6,476 nucleotides of DNA from assembly GCA_027062125.1 (NCBI GenBank), contig JAMOTW010000109.1, forward strand, positions 1 through 6,476, in the 5' to 3' direction. The translations under genes and the position numbers were made by a program. The notes under the pieces were generated by a model. It had not been told where the DNA came from. It was given only the letters and a program-made list of their open reading frames with translations, and ran no database searches. Origin of the DNA: Thermococcus sp. (lineage in GTDB: Archaea > Methanobacteriota_B > Thermococci > Thermococcales > Thermococcaceae). Shown in pieces: positions 1 to 5,636 of the stretch. The first letter of the stretch is position 1. Each line of letters opens with the position of its first letter.

Positions 1-2200
1 CCTGCTTGGCGAACTCCTCAAGCACCTCCTTGCGCATGCCCTCGAAGAACTTTATCGAGCCGGCGTAGCTGTGGCCGCCGCCCTCTATCCCCGCGCTCGG
101 CAGGGCCTCCTGGAGCTTTGGAATTATCTCGTTCAGGTCGAAGCCATAGGCGGCCATTCCATCGGCAGCCCTGACCACCGCGAAGTCCGGACCGTAGGCG
201 AGCGTTAGAATCGGGGCATCTTCACCGTACTTCTCCTTGAAGTGGTCGTGTATAAGACCAGAGAGCTTGCCGGGGCTTGGATAGGAGAACTTCGGGGCGA
301 AGAGCTCGATGTCTATCGTGTTGAACCTTATGCCGTTCGGCAGGACGACGCTCTTGACGTGCGGCAGCGAGGCCCTCAAAGCCTTCTCCTGCTTCTCCTT
401 GACCTCAGGGTAGATAGCGTTTATCAGCTCGCGGTGCCTCTGGAGGTTGCCGGTTAGGAGGAGTATCTCGTCTATTATGCCGTGCCCGTCCATGAACTTC
501 CAGAAGTAGGCCTCGTGGTCTATCACCTCGGCTATCTTCTTGAGGTCCTCCTCGTCGAGGCCCTTCGCTTTCTTCGCTATCTCGAGGTACTGGTAGAACT
601 CCGGGGCCTTGCTCCTGTCGCCGGTTCCGGCTATGGCCGGCAGGTGCTTTATCTTGTCCTCAACGTCCGGGTTGATGAAGCGCGCCACTTCCGTTGCCAG
701 CATTCCGGCGGTGAGCTCGTAGTAGCCGCGCTTTACGTGGTGCGGGTTGACGTGCACATCAACGTAGTCGTCGACCTTAGCTTTGTCCTCGCTCACCCAC
801 TCGCGCGGGTCGTGGTGGTCTATTACCACTATCGGAACGCCGAAGGCCCTTATGCGCTTGTAGGCAGGAATGTCCTCGCTCGTTCCGCCGTTATCAACGA
901 TGACGAGGAGCGGGAGCGGGTCGCCGAACTTCTCGTGATCCTCGACCATGAAGATGATGTCCTTCAGCACGTCCTCCAGCTCGTAGAAGGGCGCCCTGCT
1001 AGGCCTGCGCTTGAAGAGCTTCCACCTCGCGCCGGAATCAGGCGAAACCTGCTCGATAAGGGGCACTATTGCGTATTCCAAAGCCAGGCCGGAGGTGTAG
1101 CCGTCGGCGTCGGCGTGGTGCCTCAGCAGTATCGGCCTGCCCTCGAGGATGGCCCTGCGTATCATGAAAGCGGCCTTCATTATCTTCGGCTTGAGCTTCT
1201 CGAGAACCTCGCTCTGGACGAGGAAGCCAACGTCCTGCGGCTGGGCGCGCCTGTCGAGCTCCTCCTCTATGCGCCTCTTGACCTCAGCCGCCTCCGGCCC
1301 CCAGAGCCTCGCCATGTCGCTGGTCTCTATCTGTATCTCGCCGGAGTGGAAGGCGACCTTGCCTATTATCTCCACGATGTCGCCGACGTTTATGTTCGGG
1401 TAGGCCCTAACCCCGGGCGCCTCGAAGGCGGCCGCCCAGGTTATGCCCGTCCCGTCGGTTATCGTGAAGACCGTCGGCCCTCCGGTGACCTGTATCTGCG
1501 TGACCCTGCCGCGGAGCCTGACGGTCTGGCCCGCCATGTCCTTGCTCAGGTCACGGATGAGAGTCACGGGGAGCTCCTTCCGCACAACCACTTCCTTGTA
1601 GTGCTTGAGCGCTGACTCTATGAGGTCTATCTCGCCCTTGTCAGGCCTCACGTCGAGAACCTGGACGAGTATCTCCTCGCCCGGCTTGTACTCCCTTCCC
1701 CCCAATAGGTCCTTGCGCCTTATTAAGCCTCTAACGTGCGGGTTGAGGCGGACGAAAACTCCAAAGCGCTCCACCCTATCGATGGTGCCCTTGTAGACGT
1801 TACCGACCTCAATGTCCTCGATGTCGCAGGTCTTGTCGAGAACGTAGACCACCTTGTACTTCCTCATGCACTCCGGACAGACCCAGGTCGTCTCCATACC
1901 CGGCTCCCACGGCTCCTTAACGCGACCGCAGATGTCGCAGGCCAGGACGCGGCCGGTCCCACCGCAGGTCGGGCAGGTGTCGTAAACGGGAACGACACCC
2001 TTACCGTGGCACTCAGGACAGGGAATCTCATCCACCTCGTCCTCGACCCCGATGTAGTCGAGGTTCCTGTAGCCCTTCAGCTTGTCCCCTATCTTGAAAT
2101 CAGCCGGAACGTAGCCCCAGCCCTCGCAAACGGGGCACTCCTTCTCTCCAGTCTTAACTTTCCCGGTTCCGTGGCACTCGGGACACTCCTTAACTACCAT
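1..2200 (-). CDS. Archaeal RecJ-like DHH phosphoesterase with DnaJ-type zinc motifs, S1 and OB domains (partial, C-terminus off the left edge)
   Basis: Minus-strand reading frame from ATG at 2200, 733 full codons visible, open at position 1. Domains in order: four CxxCxGxG motifs starting at Cys6, 22, 61 and 76 (DnaJ-type zinc domain); a second zinc knuckle C88-x2-C91...C108-x2-C111; an S1 RNA-binding domain at about 131-198; an OB-fold at about 224-305; a DHH core with H362-A-D364-A-D366-G, D436-N-G-G, D461-H-H and GTGD ending at D528; and DHHA1 with GGGH at 707-710. All metal-binding motifs are intact, so it should be an active Mn/Mg-dependent phosphodiesterase. This order matches the archaeal family COG1107. 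Relatives are single-strand DNA or RNA exonucleases or nanoRNases; the actual substrate is inferred, and S1 plus OB suggests RNA or single-stranded nucleic acid. Probably cytoplasmic: no signal peptide or membrane segment. The start is supported by an upstream Shine-Dalgarno and an in-frame stop. Only a few C-terminal residues are probably missing, because the GGGH motif normally lies near the end. Confidence 0.93.
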   Translation of the reverse strand, partial: MVVKECPECHGTGKVKTGEKECPVCEGWGYVPADFKIGDKLKGYRNLDYIGVEDEVDEIPCPECHGKGVVPVYDTCPTCGGTGRVLACDICGRVKEPWEPGMETTWVCPECMRKYKVVYVLDKTCDIEDIEVGNVYKGTIDRVERFGVFVRLNPHVRGLIRRKDLLGGREYKPGEEILVQVLDVRPDKGEIDLIESALKHYKEVVVRKELPVTLIRDLSKDMAGQTVRLRGRVTQIQVTGGPTVFTITDGTGITWAAAFEAPGVRAYPNINVGDIVEIIGKVAFHSGEIQIETSDMARLWGPEAAEVKRRIEEELDRRAQPQDVGFLVQSEVLEKLKPKIMKAAFMIRRAILEGRPILLRHHADADGYTSGLALEYAIVPLIEQVSPDSGARWKLFKRRPSRAPFYELEDVLKDIIFMVEDHEKFGDPLPLLVIVDNGGTSEDIPAYKRIRAFGVPIVVIDHHDPREWVSEDKAKVDDYVDVHVNPHHVKRGYYELTAGMLATEVARFINPDVEDKIKHLPAIAGTGDRSKAPEFYQYLEIAKKAKGLDEEDLKKIAEVIDHEAYFWKFMDGHGIIDEILLLTGNLQRHRELINAIYPEVKEKQEKALRASLPHVKSVVLPNGIRFNTIDIELFAPKFSYPSPGKLSGLIHDHFKEKYGEDAPILTLAYGPDFAVVRAADGMAAYGFDLNEIIPKLQEALPSAGIEGGGHSYAGSIKFFEGMRKEVLEEFAKQ

Positions 2201-2203
2201 GAA

Positions 2204-2211
2204 CACCACCT
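2204..2211 (-). promoter_or_regulatory. Ribosome binding site of the DHH phosphoesterase
   Basis: The minus strand reads AGGTGGTG here, followed by TTC and the ATG at 2200. The AGGTG core pairs with the archaeal 16S rRNA tail and lies six bases before the start. Two in-frame GTG codons overlap the site, but an in-frame TGA lies a few codons further upstream, and the ATG has the better spacing. Confidence 0.75.
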
Positions 2212-2235
2212 TAGAATCCTCTCACTGGGGAACTC

Positions 2236-3408
2236 TTAGGCCCGGGATGGCTTATAACCTTTTGTCCTTCCAAAGATGCCCCAGAAGATGGCCATCGAGA
2301 GGGCGTAGAGCACCGCCGTTATTAGGAAGGGCCACGTCAGCGAGACGTCGAAGAGCCTGCCCCCGAGGTACTGGCCAACACCAAAGGTAGCGGTCCAGGA
2401 GAGGTTGTTGAGGGCCATCGCTGTCGAGCGCTCCTCCTTCCTGAAGAAGCCCATCATGAAGGAGTTCCATATCGGGTTGACGATGTTCATCAGTATCGTC
2501 CTCACGGTGTAAATTAACGCCGCCACGTAGAACGTCGGGGAGAAGGGCATCGCCGCTATGAGGATGCTCGCGCTCCCGTTGAAGGAGACGATGGTCTTAA
2601 CGCTTCCCAGCCTGTCGGCTATGAGGGGCAGGAGGAACGTGCCGAGACCCATTATGAACTGCTGAACCGCGAAGAGCCAGCCTATGCTCTCAAGGCTCGT
2701 CCCAAAGCGCTGGTTGAACCAGAGACCAACGTAGGGGATGGCGACCCCCGCGCCGAGGCCGATGAGTGCACTGGGGAGGGCGAAGCGGCCTATCCTCAGT
2801 AGGAGTTCGCGGCTGATGCTGAGGGACTTCTCGGAGCTCGCCAGTACTGACTTCACCAATGCCACGAGGATGAGCCTCATTGGGATTATCAGGAGGACGA
2901 GGGAAAAGACCTCCCTGTAGGTCAGGTACCTCGGGAGGAAGCCCGCGAGGATGAGACCGACGGCCGAGCCTATGGTTCCAACCGCCGAGGAGAGGCTGAA
3001 GAGGTAGTGCCGCCTCTCATCGCTCACCTCACCGCTCAGCAGGGCCATGAATGATGGACCCTCGAAGGCCATTCCGATTCCGACCAGAACGCCACCGATG
3101 ACGAGGAGGGCCATCGTTGGATAAAGAACTTGGACGAGCCTGCCGAAGAAAATGAGGGAAACGCCGAGAAGGACGGTTCTCTTGTAGCCAAGCTTGGCCC
3201 CCAGCGGGCCGGAGAAGAGCAAAACCGAGGCCTGGGCAAGGGTTGAGAGCGAGAACACCGTCCCGATGCCGGCGTAGGTGTAGCCAAGGGACTTGAGGTA
3301 GAATGGGAAGATGAACCACGCTACGTTGCCCCCGAGCCAGGAGACGAAGGAGTAGACAACGAGCAGCCAGGCGTCCCTGGTGAACCCCCGGTAATTCTGC
3401 AACGACAT
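2236..3408 (-). CDS. Major facilitator superfamily (MFS) transporter, substrate unknown
   Basis: A 390-residue, strongly hydrophobic protein of typical MFS length with about 12 predicted membrane helices. Approximate positions are 12-32, 45-65, 76-96, 100-120, 136-158, 163-187, 207-229, 242-262, 271-288, 293-315, 332-350 and 358-380. The MFS motif A loop between helices 2 and 3 is seen as GPLGAKLGYKR (67-77). Its counterpart in the second half is PLIADRLGSVKT (261-272). A charged cytoplasmic loop at about 188-206 separates the two six-helix halves. MFS proteins are secondary carriers (uniporters, symporters or antiporters) in the cytoplasmic membrane. Nothing in the sequence identifies the substrate; drug, sugar or metabolite export are all possible. 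The start is the first ATG and sits about 26 bases from a TATA box with no visible Shine-Dalgarno, suggesting a leaderless mRNA. The next minus-strand gene follows after 35 bases but has its own promoter. Confidence 0.92.
   Translation of the reverse strand: MSLQNYRGFTRDAWLLVVYSFVSWLGGNVAWFIFPFYLKSLGYTYAGIGTVFSLSTLAQASVLLFSGPLGAKLGYKRTVLLGVSLIFFGRLVQVLYPTMALLVIGGVLVGIGMAFEGPSFMALLSGEVSDERRHYLFSLSSAVGTIGSAVGLILAGFLPRYLTYREVFSLVLLIIPMRLILVALVKSVLASSEKSLSISRELLLRIGRFALPSALIGLGAGVAIPYVGLWFNQRFGTSLESIGWLFAVQQFIMGLGTFLLPLIADRLGSVKTIVSFNGSASILIAAMPFSPTFYVAALIYTVRTILMNIVNPIWNSFMMGFFRKEERSTAMALNNLSWTATFGVGQYLGGRLFDVSLTWPFLITAVLYALSMAIFWGIFGRTKGYKPSRA
2251..2265 (-). promoter_or_regulatory. BRE/TATA promoter of the DHH phosphoesterase, inside the end of the MFS gene
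   Basis: The minus strand reads ACAAAAGGTTATAAG: a purine-rich BRE followed by a TATA element (TTATAA at 2252-2257). The archaeal spacing of about 25 bases places transcription start near 2228-2230, just after the MFS stop codon (2236-2238). That would leave a leader of about 28 bases holding the ribosome binding site. The same 11 bases, AAAGGTTATAA, occur in the promoter near 5069-5079, which strengthens both calls. The element sits within the last codons of the transporter gene. Confidence 0.6.
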
Positions 3409-3430
3409 GAACGTTTAGATGACTGTCGAG

Positions 3431-3438
3431 TATATAAA
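3431..3438 (-). promoter_or_regulatory. TATA box of the MFS transporter gene
   Basis: The minus strand reads TTTATATA, preceded by GGTTAGG. Its centre is about 26 bases from the A of the ATG at 3408, so transcription should begin at or next to the start codon. No GGTG-type ribosome site lies between, which fits a leaderless transcript. The BRE is weaker than those at the other two minus-strand promoters. Confidence 0.55.
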
Positions 3439-3537
3439 CCTAACCGACCGAAAAATTTATTAGTGAAAAGGGGGATTACTCACCGTTTAAATCAACGGAA
3501 GCACAGTTTTTAAGGCTCGAATAAGAAACGGCATGAA

Positions 3538-3562
3538 ATCAAGAAATGGGAGATAAAATAAG
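3538..3562 (-). terminator. Possible T-rich transcription terminator after the S-layer-like gene
   Basis: Immediately after the TGA stop (3566-3568) the minus strand carries the short T-rich runs TTATTTTATC and ATTTCTTGATTTC. Archaeal RNA polymerase can terminate at oligo-T tracts without a hairpin. The runs here are interrupted and there is no strong stem, so the call is tentative. Confidence 0.3.
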
Positions 3563-3565
3563 GTT

Positions 3566-5035
3566 TCACATTTCTTCCATGAACTTATCCACGGCCTCCC
3601 TGGTCTCCGCGTACGTCTTACCGGCGAGGATTATGACCTTGTAGTCCGGGTTCGACGGGTTGTCGAGGACCTTTATGACGTAGCCCTCGCTCATGACCTT
3701 CCTCTTGATCTCGCCGATGGTATCTTTGCCGTAAACCCTCTCAAGGAGCACCCAGGCCCTGTTGCTTACCCAGCCACCAACTATGATTACGTTCTTATCA
3801 GTCGGAAGCGCCGAGAGGGCCGTGTCGTTGATTATGAAGGAGTACACGTCGTCGGTGGCCTGGACCTTGGGGGCGGTTATCGAGACCTGCTTCGAGACAA
3901 CCTCGATGCGGACGAAGCGGTAGCCCTCAACGCCCACTGCAAGTCCCTTATCGTTCTTCTCAAAGACCGGCGTTATCCTGAGCCCCCAATCAGTGGGGAG
4001 CCTGAGCGACTCGTCGGGCCCCACGAAAACCCTCGGGAAGCCCTGGACGCTCTCGTTGACGTGGAGGTAAACGGTGTAGAGGCCCGCATCGGGGTCGATG
4101 TCCCACACCCACTGGCCGCTGTAGAGGTCGCCGTCCTGGTACTGCCTGACCTTCTGGTAGTACGTGTAGTCGTAGGTGACCATCTGGGCGTTGTTTATGC
4201 CGACGAAGAAATCGGTGGGGCTGAAGAGGAACACCTTCTGGGCACCGCCCTCAAGGAGCTCGTTGATGCGGGTTGAGGGATAGGTGTTGTACTCCTCGAA
4301 GTCCTCCTCGCCCTTGGCGTTGACGTACATGAGGTAGTACTTGTCCTCTTCCATGGGCTTCTGCTTTATTATTCCGCTCGGGTAGGTGAGCACCACGAGC
4401 ATCTCGGAGGCGTCCAGGTTTATGTCAACAAACTTTATCCTCCAGCCGCCGACGGAGAGGCTCTCGCCAAGGGACTTTGACCCGGAGTCAACCTTGGTGT
4501 AGGAGTAGAAGTACATGGTGTCCTTGCCGTCCACGGTGGTCGAGACCACCTTGTAGTCGCCCCCTATGTCGAGAGGGGTGGTGTTCTCGTTGAAGACTAT
4601 CTCCACGCTCCTGTCGAGGAACTCCACCGCACCCTTGCTCGAGTTAAAGTAAACGCGTGAAAAGTTGACCTGAACCACGACGCCGTGCTCAACCGGCTCG
4701 TCGCTGACGTTTATTCCCACGTCCGGCATGTCCCGGGGGTTGAGCCTGTAGGTCTGATTCTCATCGGGGATGAGGACGCTGTGGTACTCCACGGGCACGG
4801 ATACCCGCGAGGTGTAGGTGCCTGATGTTATTCCCTGAAGGACGAGGAAGGCCCCGAGGCGGGAACCTGTTATGGCATCCTCACCGATGTGAAGGGGGGT
4901 GCCGTTGACTATCTTGGTGGTCGGGAGAACTATCACGGTGTTGGCGGAGTTGAGTGGCGGGAGTGCCGCGCTGAGAGGAGTGAGAAGCAAGCCCACAGTA
5001 ATGAGGCCCAGTAACAGCGCCAAAGCCTTTTTCAT
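3566..5035 (-). CDS. Secreted S-layer-like cell-surface glycoprotein
   Basis: A 489-residue protein with a clear Sec signal peptide: a KK start, a Leu-rich core to about residue 20, and a likely cleavage after LSA at 23. The mature chain has eight N-glycosylation sequons (N44, 93, 109, 124, 131, 151, 327, 403), is rich in beta-type sequence and aromatic residues, and has no cysteine. Residues 185-235 resemble the beta-domain of archaeal S-layer proteins. The C-terminal 75 residues, with a VIIVGGWVSN motif at 416-425 and an AGKTYAETREAVDKFM end, resemble the C-terminal domain of Thermococcales S-layer proteins, where VGGP..N and AGK..YATR..V are typical. No C-terminal membrane anchor is present. 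It probably acts outside the cell as a minor lattice component or paralogue of the main S-layer protein. The family call rests on remembered motif similarity. The start is supported by a signal peptide directly behind it and a GGTGAT ribosome site. Confidence 0.75.
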   Translation of the reverse strand: MKKALALLLGLITVGLLLTPLSAALPPLNSANTVIVLPTTKIVNGTPLHIGEDAITGSRLGAFLVLQGITSGTYTSRVSVPVEYHSVLIPDENQTYRLNPRDMPDVGINVSDEPVEHGVVVQVNFSRVYFNSSKGAVEFLDRSVEIVFNENTTPLDIGGDYKVVSTTVDGKDTMYFYSYTKVDSGSKSLGESLSVGGWRIKFVDINLDASEMLVVLTYPSGIIKQKPMEEDKYYLMYVNAKGEEDFEEYNTYPSTRINELLEGGAQKVFLFSPTDFFVGINNAQMVTYDYTYYQKVRQYQDGDLYSGQWVWDIDPDAGLYTVYLHVNESVQGFPRVFVGPDESLRLPTDWGLRITPVFEKNDKGLAVGVEGYRFVRIEVVSKQVSITAPKVQATDDVYSFIINDTALSALPTDKNVIIVGGWVSNRAWVLLERVYGKDTIGEIKRKVMSEGYVIKVLDNPSNPDYKVIILAGKTYAETREAVDKFMEEM

Positions 5036-5040
5036 CGTTT

Positions 5041-5046
5041 ATCACC
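5041..5046 (-). promoter_or_regulatory. Ribosome binding site of the S-layer-like gene
   Basis: The minus strand reads GGTGAT, an exact six-base match to the archaeal anti-Shine-Dalgarno complement, five bases before the ATG at 5035. It fixes this start codon. Confidence 0.8.
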
Positions 5047-5065
5047 GATTTAAAGTGCATCTCAA

Positions 5066-5076
5066 CCTTTATAACC
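5066..5076 (+). promoter_or_regulatory. TATA element for the plus-strand pair, overlapping the divergent promoter
   Basis: The plus strand reads CCTTTATAACC, with its centre about 28 bases before the ATG at 5100. This places the transcription start at or next to that codon. The upstream BRE position (CTCAA) is poor, so the minus direction is probably stronger. A second candidate, GATTTAAAG at 5047-5055, would give a leader of about 20 bases. Confidence 0.4.
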
Positions 5077-5083
5077 TTTCCCC
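5068..5083 (-). promoter_or_regulatory. BRE/TATA promoter of the S-layer-like gene
   Basis: The minus strand reads GGGGAAAGGTTATAAA: a purine-rich BRE followed by a TATA box at 5068-5075. The predicted transcription start is near 5046, giving a leader of about 10 bases that contains the GGTGAT site. The element shares AAAGGTTATAA with the promoter of the DHH phosphoesterase gene. Confidence 0.6.
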
Positions 5084-5099
5084 GGAAGTTACTTCTGCG

Positions 5100-5636
5100 A
5101 TGATGAGTGAATCCAATGCTGAAGGGATGATGAACCCCGAAACTGAGCGCACGAAGGAGAAAAGGCGAACCGCGATGGAGGAGAAGCTCCAGGAGATATA
5201 TGAAGGCATAGAGGAGCTCAGGAAGGAAGTTGGCGGTAGGAAAGCGCCGGACGCCCTCGGCTGGGACGACATAGCCCAAGAGATAGTGGGAGCGGTCACC
5301 TTCGCTCTCCCATTCCTCTTCACTGCAGAGCTGTGGGACATAGCTAAGGACATCTCCGTTGAACGCTCAATCGCGGTACTCTTCATGACCCTCGGCGTTG
5401 CGTACCTCTTTATAGCCAAATCCCGGATAGGGAACCTGAAAAGGGAGGAACTCTTCCACATCCCCAAGCGGCTCCTGACTGTCACTGGAATAGCCTACCT
5501 AATCTCGGCCGTTCTGATATACGTGTACGGAATCAACAGCCTGGCCGACTTCACCCTCGGTCAGTACATCAACGCGACCATACTCATAAGCACCTTCGCG
5601 GTGATAGGTGCCATAACCGTTGACATGGTGAAGTAA
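5100..5636 (+). CDS. DUF2391-type integral membrane protein, function unknown
   Basis: The frame from ATG 5100 gives 178 residues. The frame is open further upstream to 4899, but that part overlaps the start of the divergent S-layer-like gene and its promoter, so it is not used. The next codon (5103) is also ATG, and further ATGs lie at 5127, 5130 and 5175. Residues 1-50 are hydrophilic and highly charged, with a likely coiled coil at about 15-46 (METKL/ELRKE-type heptads). Four membrane helices follow at about 60-77, 90-107, 122-143 and 156-175. The stretch GAVTFALPFLFTAELW (64-79) resembles the signature of the DUF2391 family of putative integral membrane proteins found in archaea and bacteria. 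No enzymatic motif is visible. The next gene begins at the base right after the stop codon, so the two should be co-transcribed and translated together. No Shine-Dalgarno precedes 5100, in line with a leaderless mRNA. Confidence 0.82.
   Translation: MMSESNAEGMMNPETERTKEKRRTAMEEKLQEIYEGIEELRKEVGGRKAPDALGWDDIAQEIVGAVTFALPFLFTAELWDIAKDISVERSIAVLFMTLGVAYLFIAKSRIGNLKREELFHIPKRLLTVTGIAYLISAVLIYVYGINSLADFTLGQYINATILISTFAVIGAITVDMVK
5627..5631 (+). promoter_or_regulatory. Ribosome binding site of the Toprim-like gene
   Basis: GGTGA lies in the last codons of the upstream membrane protein gene, five bases before the ATG at 5637. It selects this start and indicates translational coupling. Confidence 0.65.

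Larger units (their letters stand above)
3409..3565. other. Intergenic region between the S-layer-like gene and the MFS gene
   Basis: This AT-rich spacer of 157 bases contains the MFS TATA box. It also has a second TATA-like run on the minus strand (CCTTAAAAAC at 3507-3516) that could drive a longer-leader transcript. A short inverted repeat, CCGTT-6-AACGG, lies at 3483-3498. T-rich minus-strand stretches just after the upstream stop may terminate transcription. No RNA gene or small open frame with a ribosome binding site was recognised. Confidence 0.5.

Noticed and set aside
482..1615. A 377-codon open frame on the plus strand
   Set aside because: It is antisense to the DHH phosphoesterase gene, whose domains and motifs are clear throughout. 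The plus-strand product is a low-complexity mix rich in Val, Leu, Arg and Glu, as expected from the reverse of GC-rich codons.
1736..2239. A 167-codon open frame on the plus strand
   Set aside because: It lies opposite the zinc and S1 region of the same gene; no family resemblance and no promoter or ribosome site of its own.
3450..3464. Plus-strand promoter-like CGAAAAATTTATTAG
   Set aside because: It looks like a BRE/TATA, but no plus-strand gene follows; the region downstream is the 3' end of the S-layer-like gene on the other strand. An antisense or noncoding transcript cannot be excluded but is unsupported.
4899..5099. Upstream extension of the DUF2391-type protein
   Set aside because: It would overlap the signal peptide region of the divergent gene and both promoters. 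The extra residues show no domain-like features.
4881..5485. Minus-strand open frames around the divergent region
   Set aside because: They overlap both better-supported genes and lack recognisable protein features.
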